From assembly GCA_013152385.1 (NCBI GenBank), contig JAADGL010000045.1:1-64000 (forward strand): a stretch of 64,000 nt of DNA, written 5' to 3'. The position numbers and the translations under genes were made by a program. How positions within the stretch are numbered: the first letter of the stretch is position 1; each line of letters starts with the position of its first letter. The notes beneath the pieces were generated by a model. That model was not told the origin of the DNA. It saw only the letters and a list, made by a program, of their open reading frames with translations, and searched no databases. This DNA comes from Acidobacteriota bacterium. GTDB lineage: Bacteria; Acidobacteriota; Holophagae; Thermotomaculales; Thermotomaculaceae. Below, piece by piece: positions 44,427 through 52,959 of the stretch.

Positions 44427-44435
44427 ATTGTAGCA
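44427..44435 (-). promoter_or_regulatory. extended -10 of the gmhB operon, possibly leaderless
   Basis: On the minus strand the sequence TGCTACAAT ends six bases before the gmhB ATG. No -35 and no Shine-Dalgarno are recognisable. Transcription would start at the start codon. Confidence 0.5.
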
Positions 44436-44535
44436 TATCACAGCGCGAAACCCGGTTATTCAGGTTTCGGAATCCCGGTTTTACACATGAGATGCCCGCT
44501 TGCCCGGCCCATTGAAGACGGGGCAAGGAAAGAGC

Positions 44536-45654
44536 TTATAATTTTTCTGCCACAGCCTCCGCCACTTCAAGAGAAGTGTTGGTTCCACCCATATCGTAGG
44601 TGCGGACCTTTTCTTCCCGGATAACTTCGGAAATGGCAGTTTCCAGCCTTTCAGCCATATCACTTTCTTTCAGATAATCCAGCATCAGCTTAACCGAGAG
44701 AAGCATTGCCATAGGATTGACTTTGTATTTCCCCGCATATTTGGGTGCGGAACCGTGGGTGGGCTCGAACACAGCATAGTTGTCACCGGTACTGGCGGAA
44801 GATGCAAAACCGAGGCCGCCAACAAGCTGGGCGGACAGGTCGGAAATAATGTCCCCGAAGAGGTTTTCCGCCACCAGTACCCCATAATTCTGGGGATTTT
44901 TCACCAGCCACATACACATGGCATCAATATTGGTTTCCCAGAGTTCAATTCCCGGATAGTCTGCCGCAACCTTCCGGGCAACACGGGTCATCATACCGCC
45001 GGTTTCCCGGAGAACGTTGGGTTTTTCCACTAAAGTTACAGTTTTCTTTTTGAAGCTTTTTGCGTATTCAAATGCTGCACGGATAATCCGTTCGGCCCCT
45101 TTTTTCGTGATAATCCGGGTGGAAATAGCAATTTCATCATCCGGAACATCTGCGAAGCGGTTCATTTTCGGATTGTGTGCCGCCATTACCTGTTTCAATT
45201 CGCTGTCCACCGGATGAAACTCAACACCGGCATACATCCCTTCTGTATTTTCCCGGAAAACCACAAGGTCAATATCATCCCGGTAATTCAGGGGATTTCC
45301 GGAAAATGCTTTGCAGGGCCGCATGTTGACATAGAGATCGAATTCCTGTCGGAGCCGTACAATGGGAGAAAAGTAAACCAGCCCCTTGTCCCGGAGGGAA
45401 GGGTCCAATTCCATTGCCGCTTCATCTTTGGGTTTTGACGTAATGGCGCCGAAAAGGGCGCAATCTGTCTGCTTCATCATTTCAACGGTCCGGTCGGGAA
45501 GGGGGTTTCCTTCTTTCTTCCAGAATTCCCAGCCGATATCTCCGTGAATATACTCGGCATCCAGTTTCAATGCCGAAAGTACCATCCGCGCCGCTTCCAT
45601 GACATCATTTCCCACACCGTCGCCCGGCAGCCAGGCAATCTTGTATCTGGACAT
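44536..45654 (-). CDS. isocitrate/isopropylmalate-family NAD(P)-dependent decarboxylating dehydrogenase
   Basis: Beta-decarboxylating dehydrogenase, 372 residues. Family motifs: P-G-D-G-V-G near 10, R-E-N-T-E-G-M-Y near 134, the Lys/Tyr active-site region, and G-x-x-A-S-S-A-S-T-G then H-G-S-A-P near 286-303. The choice between isocitrate, isopropylmalate and homoisocitrate cannot be made safely; lack of leu genes nearby and the R-E-N-T-E-G-M-Y-A-G motif lean toward an NAD-type isocitrate dehydrogenase. GGAGGAGGAG precedes the ATG. It has its own promoter and is separated from gmhB by 115 bases. Confidence 0.8.
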   Translation of the reverse strand: MSRYKIAWLPGDGVGNDVMEAARMVLSALKLDAEYIHGDIGWEFWKKEGNPLPDRTVEMMKQTDCALFGAITSKPKDEAAMELDPSLRDKGLVYFSPIVRLRQEFDLYVNMRPCKAFSGNPLNYRDDIDLVVFRENTEGMYAGVEFHPVDSELKQVMAAHNPKMNRFADVPDDEIAISTRIITKKGAERIIRAAFEYAKSFKKKTVTLVEKPNVLRETGGMMTRVARKVAADYPGIELWETNIDAMCMWLVKNPQNYGVLVAENLFGDIISDLSAQLVGGLGFASSASTGDNYAVFEPTHGSAPKYAGKYKVNPMAMLLSVKLMLDYLKESDMAERLETAISEVIREEKVRTYDMGGTNTSLEVAEAVAEKL

Positions 45655-45684
45655 TTCTCCTCCTCCAGCAATGTCTTCCCGGTC

Positions 45685-45712
45685 ATTGTATCGGAACTTT
45701 TTCGGAACGCAA
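45685..45712 (-). promoter_or_regulatory. promoter of the isocitrate-type dehydrogenase gene
   Basis: On the minus strand: TTGCGT (45712-45707), 16-bp spacer, TACAAT (45690-45685), 30 bases before the ATG. Confidence 0.5.
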
Positions 45713-45787
45713 GCCCCCTTTGATTTCTGTTCTCAACAAAAAAATACGGGAAGGGTTTCCGGCAGTATTTCTGAAAACCGGCGGACG

Positions 45788-46822
45788 TTAAAGAATCAGC
45801 ATACTGTCGCCGTAGGAATAAAAGCGGTAGGCTTTTGCAACAGCCTGTTCGTAGGCGTCAAACACAAAATCTTTTCCCGCAAACGCGGAAACCAGCATAA
45901 TGAGGGTGGATTCCGGCAGGTGAAAATTGGTCAACATAAAATCCACCGCATTAAAGTGATAGGGGGGGTAAATAAAAATATCGGTTTCGTCCCGGACTGC
46001 ACGGATTTCACCGTATTTTCGATAGCAGCCTTCCAGGGTACGGACGGAAGTGGTTCCCACGGCAAGGATGCGGCCGCCTTCTTTTCGCCAGCTGTTGATG
46101 GCGTCTGCCGTTTGTTCGGAAATTTCATAAGACTCAGTATCCATCTGATGGTCCCGGATATCGTCTGCCTTGACCGGGCGGAAGGTGCCGAGCCCCACCG
46201 TAAGAGTAATCCGGCTGACAGGGATATTTCTGTCTTCCAGTTGTTTCAGTAAAGGCGGTGTAAAATGGAATCCGGCGGTCGGGGCGGCAACGGCACCGAT
46301 ATTTTTGGCAAATACGGTCTGGTAACGTTCCCGGTCTTTCGGATTCTGTGCCACACGTTTGATATAGGGAGGCAGCGGCGTTTCCCCGTAGCGGTTGATC
46401 AATTCAAAGGGGTTCGATGATTCAAAGCGGACAATATGAATTCCGGCATCCAGCACACCGGTAATTTCCACAGCGGAACGGTTCGGAAAAGCCAGAACCG
46501 TTCCCTTTCGTACCCGTTTTGCCGGCCGGATCAGCGCCCGCCAGCTTTTCGCTTCCGAATCCAGCTGTTTTAACAGAAAAAGTTCGATTCTGGCTCCGGT
46601 TTCTTCCTTTGTCAGGTGTAGCCGGGCGGGAAAAACCTTGGTGTCATTTACCACAAGCATGGTATCTTCCGGAATAAAATCCGGGATTTCATGGAAAACA
46701 TGATGAGAAATTCTTTGTTTTTCCCGGTCCAGCACCATCATCCGGGAGTGATCCCGGGGTTCCATCGGTTCCTGCGCGATAAGCTGCTCCGGAAGATGGT
46801 AATGGAAATCCTTACGTTTCAC
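45788..46822 (-). CDS. queA: S-adenosylmethionine:tRNA ribosyltransferase-isomerase
   Basis: Adds the epoxy-cyclopentane precursor to 7-aminomethyl-7-deazaguanine in tRNA during queuosine synthesis; 344 residues. F-H-Y-H-L-P-x-x-L-I-A-Q-x-P at the N-terminus, V-V-N-D-T-K-V near 57, A-A-P-T-A-G-F-H-F near 178, and G-T-T-S-V-R near 255 are typical. The start is GTG (46822), overlapping the upstream gene's stop as GTGA. Last of the rnc operon. Confidence 0.95.
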   Translation of the reverse strand: MKRKDFHYHLPEQLIAQEPMEPRDHSRMMVLDREKQRISHHVFHEIPDFIPEDTMLVVNDTKVFPARLHLTKEETGARIELFLLKQLDSEAKSWRALIRPAKRVRKGTVLAFPNRSAVEITGVLDAGIHIVRFESSNPFELINRYGETPLPPYIKRVAQNPKDRERYQTVFAKNIGAVAAPTAGFHFTPPLLKQLEDRNIPVSRITLTVGLGTFRPVKADDIRDHQMDTESYEISEQTADAINSWRKEGGRILAVGTTSVRTLEGCYRKYGEIRAVRDETDIFIYPPYHFNAVDFMLTNFHLPESTLIMLVSAFAGKDFVFDAYEQAVAKAYRFYSYGDSMLIL

Positions 46823-47964
46823 CGAACTTCCCCGATGGAAAAAGGGCCTTCGAAATAGCTGCCGAACTCTTCGTAGTAAAGAGGCAGGCTCGGGGCATAG
46901 AGCACCCGGTCATCCGGTGTCAGAACATGAAGTTTTCCCACCGCAAAACTCCCCTCTCCCGCGTACATACCGATTCGCTTTCCATCTGTAATGAACATTC
47001 CTTTTTTCAGCCGGGAAGTTTTGACCGGATTTCCTTTTTTATCGACATAAACTTCTTTCTTTTTATCAAGATGAACCCCTTTAATAATAATTTGAATGTG
47101 TTTTAAAAGGCTGTCAATATTTCCCTGGATAATTTCGCTGTGGCCCGCCATCCGCATGGCTTCCGTGAAATAGGAAACGCTGTCCACCGCGATTCTCTCG
47201 GAAACGGGGTCTTTGCCGCCGGGATAACGGGAAAAATCAATGGAGGGGACAAACGCAAGGTTGAAGAGGGAAACCGCGTATCCGAAAGGGGTTTTGGCAG
47301 GGGCGTACTGCACACCGAATACATCACTGGAAATAATGTTGTCGCTGTCCACATCATCCGGCCCCGGGGAATAGCATTTCTGCACAACATTAACGATACT
47401 TTTTTTAATTTCCGCCCGGATACGGAAGCGCATGAAACCGAAATTTTGCCGGGGATAGGTGTTGGCAAATCCGTTCACGTCCAGCGCATGGGTCCATTGA
47501 AGGGGCCAGTTGTACTGGAACTGGCTTTTGTACTGGATATTCTGATAGGAAAAGGGCTGTGATTCTTTCCCCGGCTTAACCACAGGCTCAATTTTGAACC
47601 ATAGAATCCGTACATCCTTCCATTTGAATGTATCCCAAGTCTCAATCCGGTCTTCCGGAATCATCTTTCCGTCAATTTTCAGATGCTTGCTTACGGAAAA
47701 ATAAGTGGGTTCACTGTCCCCCTGTTTTTTCGCGATGACCACCGCCTGTAAAACCGGATCGTCGCCCGGTGTGACAAGGAGGCGTTCATTTGTCGCATAA
47801 TTCAATTTGTTTGTCTTGACCACAACCACCGCTTTCAGAAGTTTGGGTGCGTGGGTAATTCTGAATTTCGGGTGCAGAACAAGGAAATAAAATCCGGACC
47901 CCCCAATCAGAATTGTCAGCAGAATCAACAACAGATTATCTTTCAAAAAGTCTTTCAATTTCAT
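46819..47964 (-). CDS. membrane-anchored protein of unknown function
   Basis: 381 residues: one N-terminal membrane helix (about 10-30) followed by a large, probably periplasmic, soluble domain rich in beta strands and aromatic residues. No motif recognised. It overlaps the radical SAM gene by 29 bases and queA by four, so it is embedded in a tRNA/rRNA-processing operon, though nothing ties it to RNA. The ATG at 47964 has GGAGG upstream. Confidence 0.65.
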   Translation of the reverse strand: MKLKDFLKDNLLLILLTILIGGSGFYFLVLHPKFRITHAPKLLKAVVVVKTNKLNYATNERLLVTPGDDPVLQAVVIAKKQGDSEPTYFSVSKHLKIDGKMIPEDRIETWDTFKWKDVRILWFKIEPVVKPGKESQPFSYQNIQYKSQFQYNWPLQWTHALDVNGFANTYPRQNFGFMRFRIRAEIKKSIVNVVQKCYSPGPDDVDSDNIISSDVFGVQYAPAKTPFGYAVSLFNLAFVPSIDFSRYPGGKDPVSERIAVDSVSYFTEAMRMAGHSEIIQGNIDSLLKHIQIIIKGVHLDKKKEVYVDKKGNPVKTSRLKKGMFITDGKRIGMYAGEGSFAVGKLHVLTPDDRVLYAPSLPLYYEEFGSYFEGPFSIGEVR

Positions 47965-48964
47965 ACAAACCCTCCGTCAACATATGATAACACGTTCCAT
48001 TTATCCGGACATCCCATGCTTTAACGCTTTTTTCTCCGGAAAACCGAAAATCCGGAAACAATACGGCATTTTCCCGTTTGAACCCCACCGCATAAGACAG
48101 GTGTTTTGTCGACACCGTGACGGCGGCGCTTTCTTCTCTGCTGTATTTCTCAAAAAAGCGGCGGTAAATCCGGGACATGACCCGGTGGCGCAACGCCGCG
48201 TGAAAACAGCCGGACAGGATGTGCCCCGGCCGGTTCAGGGAATCGGTGGGCTGCAGGCCGATGCGGATAACGGAAATTCCCGCAGCTTCGGCGCAGTGGG
48301 TTGCGGCGGCCAGCTGTTCCAGAATTGTATCGCAATCCGGGGCCTGATACCCCTCTTCTGCCAACCGTGTTCCGGCCAGCACAAGCAGCGGATGAATCCG
48401 AACCGTATCCGGCCGGCTTTGTACCATGGCGGTGATGGTTTTTTGAAAAGACGCTGCTGTTTCTCCCGGGCATCCCGCCATCAGATGGATTCCGGTAACG
48501 AACCCGGCTGTTTTTAGCCGATGAATCGCTGCGGTTGCCGTTTCCGCGCTGTGTCCCCGGTTCAACTGCAGCAGCACATGGTTATCGAAAGATTCCACCC
48601 CGATTTCGACCGTTGTGACACCGGATTGCTTAAGGAGCTGAATAATTTCATCATTCACATGATCCGGCCGGGTGGAAATCCGGATGCCGGAAACCGCTCC
48701 TCTTTCAAGGAAAGGTGTACAGCTGTTAAGATACTTCTCCATCACTTCCGGGTTCCCGGCGGTGAAAGTCCCGCCGAAAAATGCAATTTCCACCGGTTCA
48801 TTCCGGTGGCGGACAGAGAGGGTTTTCAATGCGGTTTCAATGATACCCCCGATATCTGCCGGAGAATGAACCGGCGCATCGCTGCCGTTTGCGATTCGGA
48901 CATTGCAGAAAGCGCAGCGGTAGGGACAGCTTTTTTCAGGAAGAAAAACGGGAATCAGCTTCAT
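47936..48964 (-). CDS. radical SAM protein of the Elp3/YhcC-like group
   Basis: About 342 residues starting at the ATG 48964, which places the iron-sulfur motif C-P-Y-R-C-A-F-C (C-x3-C-x2-C) near 12-19. The central V-E-I-G-V-E-S-F and G-I-H-L-M-A-G-C-P-G-E-T segments are common in Elp3/coproporphyrinogen-III-oxidase-like radical SAM proteins. The upstream open frame to 49246 lies within rnc and is not used. The substrate is unknown; tRNA modification is possible given rnc and queA next to it. It overlaps rnc by 29 bases. Confidence 0.8.
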   Translation of the reverse strand: MKLIPVFLPEKSCPYRCAFCNVRIANGSDAPVHSPADIGGIIETALKTLSVRHRNEPVEIAFFGGTFTAGNPEVMEKYLNSCTPFLERGAVSGIRISTRPDHVNDEIIQLLKQSGVTTVEIGVESFDNHVLLQLNRGHSAETATAAIHRLKTAGFVTGIHLMAGCPGETAASFQKTITAMVQSRPDTVRIHPLLVLAGTRLAEEGYQAPDCDTILEQLAAATHCAEAAGISVIRIGLQPTDSLNRPGHILSGCFHAALRHRVMSRIYRRFFEKYSREESAAVTVSTKHLSYAVGFKRENAVLFPDFRFSGEKSVKAWDVRINGTCYHMLTEGLYEIERLFER

Positions 48965-49673
48965 GGAGGAGTTTTGACAGGGGGGTGCCGCTGTCTGTTC
49001 TTGCCAGTACCTTTGCCGCGCAGTTCTGGTGGGCCTCCTTCTTCGAACGCCCCTCGCCTCTGGCCAGCGGGACACCGTTAACCCGGATTTCAGTGACAAA
49101 AACAGCGTTGTGAACCGGGCCCCGGCGTTCCAGCAGAACATAATCCGGCGGCTGCATTCCCATGCTCTGGAACATTTCCTGGAGTTTTGTCTTGTAATCG
49201 AAAACCGCGTCTTTCGGGTCTGTGATCCGGTATCCTGTACGGTCAAACAGGCTTAGAATCAGTTCTCCGGCAGCGGCAATACCGCCGTCCAGATAAACAG
49301 CTCCGATAACAGCCTCAAGGAGGTTTTCTTTCAGTTTCCGGTTATTCCGGATTTTCTGATCCCCTTCTTCCAGCAGCAGAAATTTGTGGAGAGCCAGCGT
49401 TTCCGTAATTCTGGCCAGAACATCCGAATGAACCATATATGCCTTGATTTTACTTAAAATTCCTTCGCTTTTATCGGGAAACCTGCGGTAAAGGTCTTCT
49501 GCGACCACAAACCCCAGCACACTGTCCCCGAGAAATTCCAATCGTTCGTTGTGTGGTATTTTCTTATGTGTGTTGGCGCAGGAGCGGTGGGTGAACGCCT
49601 GTTTCAACAATTCCTGATTCTGAAAATGATAATTCAGTTTTTTTTCAATCTCTTCAATCTCATGTTGCTTCAT
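48936..49673 (-). CDS. rnc: ribonuclease III
   Basis: Double-strand-specific endoribonuclease, 245 residues. The signature N-E-R-L-E-F-L-G-D-S-V-L-G is at about 41-53, E-A-x-x-G-A-x-Y-L-D-G near 114, and the C-terminal double-stranded-RNA-binding domain (about 155-230) has G-x-G-x-S-K-K-x-A-x-x-x-A-A. GGGAG lies five bases before the ATG. First gene of an overlapping four-gene operon. Confidence 0.96.
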   Translation of the reverse strand: MKQHEIEEIEKKLNYHFQNQELLKQAFTHRSCANTHKKIPHNERLEFLGDSVLGFVVAEDLYRRFPDKSEGILSKIKAYMVHSDVLARITETLALHKFLLLEEGDQKIRNNRKLKENLLEAVIGAVYLDGGIAAAGELILSLFDRTGYRITDPKDAVFDYKTKLQEMFQSMGMQPPDYVLLERRGPVHNAVFVTEIRVNGVPLARGEGRSKKEAHQNCAAKVLARTDSGTPLSKLLHEADSRFSS

Positions 49674-49868
49674 TCTGACTCCCGGGGTCTAACAGAGAAA
49701 ACTTTACCCTTGTGCATTGTCCCTGAAATCCCCCGTTCGGTCAAGATCAGTAATCGGGTGACAGATAAATTGTGAAACAGTTTTCTTCAAAGCATCTATG
49801 TTGAACCGGTGGAATGCTGCCTCCATTGTTCAAAACTCGGATTTGAGCCGTTTATTGTGTTTGCCTGT

Positions 49869-51260
49869 TTAGTGCCGGTAACCCCCGGCTTTGTTGGCGG
49901 TTAACGGTTTTGTTACCGGGTTGTTTTTAAAATAATCCAGGCAGCGTTTCATGTCTTTAATCAGGAGGTTACCGAGGTCACGGCTGACGCCGTGCCGGAC
50001 CAGAATCCGTTGGACAACCAGGTCTTCGCGGTGCGCCGGCATTGAATAGGCCGGTACCTGCCAGCCGCGGCCGCGCAGACGGTCCGCAAGATCGTACAGT
50101 GTGTAATTTGCCTTGTGGCTTTCTTTTAATGACCAGCTCAATGCCGGTATTCCGCCGCGTCCGTTGTAGATAATTTTAAATGGCCCCATTTTCCCGATTT
50201 CGTCGGCAATGTAGGCGGCGGTTTTGTAGCAGGCATCATGGATTTTTCTGTACCCTTCTCTGCCCAGACGCAGAAAATTGTAATATTGTGCAACGACCTG
50301 GCCACCCGGACGGGAGAAATTCAGGGCAAAGGTGGGGATGTTGTCCCCGAGATAATTTACACGGAAGACCAGGTCTTCCGGCAGGTCCTCTTTGTCCCGC
50401 CAGACTACCCAACCCACACCGAGGGGAGCCAGACCGAACTTATGGCCGGAAACGTTGATTGATTTAACCCGGTCGATACGGAAATCCCATACCAGGTCGG
50501 GATCGGAAAAGGGTGCAATAAACGCCCCGCTGGCGCCGTCAACATGAATTGGGATATCAAGCCCGGTATCCTGCTGCAATTTGTCCAGCGCGTCCGAGAC
50601 TGCTTTGACAGGTTCGTACTGGCAGGTAAATGTGACGCCGAGTGTCGGTACCACTCCGATGGTGTTTTCGTCGCAACGTTTAATCACCTCGTCGGGAGTC
50701 ATGATCAGCCGGTCCCCTTCCATGGGAATTTCCCTGAGTTCAACATCCCAGTAGCGGGCAAATTTATGCCAGCAGATCTGTACCGGGCCGCAAACCAGAT
50801 TCGGTTTGTCTGTCTGTTTTCCGCTGGCTTTCATTTTGTCCCGCCAGCGCCATTTCATTGCCATGCCGCCCAGCATCGCGGCTTCACTTGAGCCGGTTGT
50901 TGAACAGCCGATGGTGTTTGCGGCGTGGGGAGAATTCCACAGATCCGCCAGCATGTGTACACAGCGTTCTTCGAGTGCCGCTGTCTGGGGATATTCGTCT
51001 TTATCAATCATGTTTTTGTCAATACATTCATCCATCAGTTTATGAACTTCAGATTCAACCCAGGTTGAACAGAAAGTTGCCAGGTTCTGGCGGGAATTGC
51101 CGTCAAGCATCAGTTCATCATGGATAATCTGGTAAACGAGCCGGGGGTTTTCTTCTTTTTTCGGAAATTTGTATTTCGGCATTCTTACCGACAGATCATT
51201 TGAGGCATAAATATCATCCAGTAAGTTGTCACGTATACTGTTTTTTTCATGCAATGCCAT
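49869..51260 (-). CDS. gadB: glutamate decarboxylase
   Basis: PLP-dependent group II decarboxylase forming GABA from glutamate, 463 residues, the normal length. [10 protein letters not shown] near 241, the PLP lysine in N-V-S-G-H-K-F-G-L near 275, and the [11 protein letters not shown] segment near 127 match GadA/GadB, as does the C-terminal region up to R-H. No GABA antiporter is near. AGGAG precedes the ATG; a TTGGCA-type -35 with an 18-bp spacer lies within the 223-bp gap. Confidence 0.93.
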   Translation of the reverse strand: MALHEKNSIRDNLLDDIYASNDLSVRMPKYKFPKKEENPRLVYQIIHDELMLDGNSRQNLATFCSTWVESEVHKLMDECIDKNMIDKDEYPQTAALEERCVHMLADLWNSPHAANTIGCSTTGSSEAAMLGGMAMKWRWRDKMKASGKQTDKPNLVCGPVQICWHKFARYWDVELREIPMEGDRLIMTPDEVIKRCDENTIGVVPTLGVTFTCQYEPVKAVSDALDKLQQDTGLDIPIHVDGASGAFIAPFSDPDLVWDFRIDRVKSINVSGHKFGLAPLGVGWVVWRDKEDLPEDLVFRVNYLGDNIPTFALNFSRPGGQVVAQYYNFLRLGREGYRKIHDACYKTAAYIADEIGKMGPFKIIYNGRGGIPALSWSLKESHKANYTLYDLADRLRGRGWQVPAYSMPAHREDLVVQRILVRHGVSRDLGNLLIKDMKRCLDYFKNNPVTKPLTANKAGGYRH

Positions 51261-51483
51261 TTTATTACTCCTGTTTCTTCGTTGTAATATTCAGTAATTC
51301 AACAAGCTGCCAAATTTATGGAACTTTCTCAATTTTAAGCATATTATCATATTTAAAGCTGTTGAACAAGCAGCATTTCCCCCTGTTTGTTCAAACCGGT
51401 TCCGGACAGTTGTACCTGTTTCCATTTCTCCGTTTCTTTTTCGGTAATTATATATGTGGCTTTGTTTCTCAGTTTGCTGCGGT

Positions 51484-52794
51484 TCAGGCCCGGCGCCGGA
51501 CAATCATGATGGTCATGTCGTCGTATTGAGGGGCAGTTCCGGCAAAGCTGCGGACAGCAGAAAAAACGGAATCGGTGAGGTTTTCCGCCGAGGCACTGCA
51601 GTGGGAGTTCAGCTGTTGAATCAGACGGTTCATTCCGAACTCTTCTCCCTGCTCGTTCAGGGCTTCGGTGATACCGTCGGAATAGATGGCGAGAATACTT
51701 CCCGGAGCCATCGGGACGGTTTTTTTGGTGTATTCGGCGTCTTCAAAGAAACCCACTGCGAGGTTGCCGGTGGAGAGGAGGGCGGGGGCCTGTCCCGGGG
51801 CCAGAAGAAGCCCTTTGTTGTGTCCGGCATTGACGAATTCAAAGGTGTGATTTTCCGCGTCCAGCATTCCATAGAAAAGGGTGGCGTATTTTTCCGGTGT
51901 TGTATTGTTGAAAAAGCGGCGGTTGATGTCGGCGATCCGGGTGCGGATATCCGGGTGGCCGTACAGGGATTCTCCCCGGACTGTGGCCTGAAGGTTTGCC
52001 ATGAGGAGGGCAGCGGGGAGCCCTTTTCCGGAAATGTCTCCGACACACAGTACCCAGGTTTTTTCTCCGGTTTGGATAAAATCGTAGTAGTCTCCTCCGA
52101 TTTCTTTTGCGCTGGCAATGTTGACGGAAATGTCATATCGGTGGATTTCGGGAACGCTGGCTGGCAACAGGCTTCGCTGAATCCGTTCTGAGGTTTTTAA
52201 TTCTTCCTGAAGATGAATCAGTTTCAGTTCCTCTTCCCGAAGACGGCTGCTTTCAATAAGCTGGGCGGATTCGGAAGCAATGACGGACAGGAGGCTCTGG
52301 TCATTTTCATTGAATTTCCTCGCGTTTTTTTTATTGAACAGGGCGATCAGGCCGGTGATTTCTCCCCGGACAATCAGCGGAATTGCCAGAAGGTTTGAAA
52401 TGTTGTGTTTTTGAAGAGTGGAAGACAGAAATGCGGTTTCATCTGAAATGTTATTGAGGAGCATGGGTTTTCGATGGGTCAACATCCAGCCGGTCAATTG
52501 ATCGTCCAGCCGGAACCGGACAAATTTTTGTGTGGTTCGGGAGTGGCGCACCCGTGTTTTCAGCGCGTCATTTTCTCCGGTTCTATCCACGAGGAAGACG
52601 GCGGCCTGTTCGACACCGATGTGCTGTACGCATTTCCGGGTGATAAGATCCAGTACATCATCCAGAGAAAGGGTGGAGCTGATGGCGGTTGCAATATCGT
52701 TGAGGATAGATAATTCATCCAGTGATTTTCTCAACATGGCGACCTGAGAACGCAGAGTCAGCAGTTCTCTTTTTGTGTCCCGGTTAAATACCAT
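51484..52794 (-). CDS. GAF-domain SpoIIE/RsbU-type Ser/Thr phosphatase
   Basis: 436 residues from the ATG at 52794 (AAGG upstream). A short coiled coil (L-L-T-L-R-S-Q-V-A-M-L) is followed by a GAF sensor domain (about 25-180), a linker helix, and a PP2C SpoIIE domain with G-G-D-Y-Y-D-F near 250, G-D-I-S-G-K-G near 275, and Y-S-D-G-I-T-E near 375. Such proteins dephosphorylate anti-sigma-factor antagonists in response to a ligand or redox signal. The in-frame start at 52917 lies in the promoter. No STAS or anti-sigma partner is adjacent. Confidence 0.9.
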   Translation of the reverse strand: MVFNRDTKRELLTLRSQVAMLRKSLDELSILNDIATAISSTLSLDDVLDLITRKCVQHIGVEQAAVFLVDRTGENDALKTRVRHSRTTQKFVRFRLDDQLTGWMLTHRKPMLLNNISDETAFLSSTLQKHNISNLLAIPLIVRGEITGLIALFNKKNARKFNENDQSLLSVIASESAQLIESSRLREEELKLIHLQEELKTSERIQRSLLPASVPEIHRYDISVNIASAKEIGGDYYDFIQTGEKTWVLCVGDISGKGLPAALLMANLQATVRGESLYGHPDIRTRIADINRRFFNNTTPEKYATLFYGMLDAENHTFEFVNAGHNKGLLLAPGQAPALLSTGNLAVGFFEDAEYTKKTVPMAPGSILAIYSDGITEALNEQGEEFGMNRLIQQLNSHCSASAENLTDSVFSAVRSFAGTAPQYDDMTIMIVRRRA

Positions 52795-52867
52795 TCTACC
52801 TTCCCTGTACGATACCGATGCACCTGTGAGGAGGTGTCGGATAGTGTGATTGTTGCGGTTCCCGAAT

Positions 52868-52876
52868 ATTGTAACA
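52868..52876 (-). promoter_or_regulatory. extended -10 of the GAF-phosphatase gene
   Basis: On the minus strand TGTTACAAT, with no clear -35. The leader of about 70 bases contains a small hairpin with CACCT/AGGTG arms. Confidence 0.4.
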
Positions 52877-52959
52877 CACCGGGCAGGATTTTTGGGGAGA
52901 TGTCGGGCTGGCATCATGTTGAGGATTCGGGAAAACGGGAAACAGCCTGCGGGGTGATT

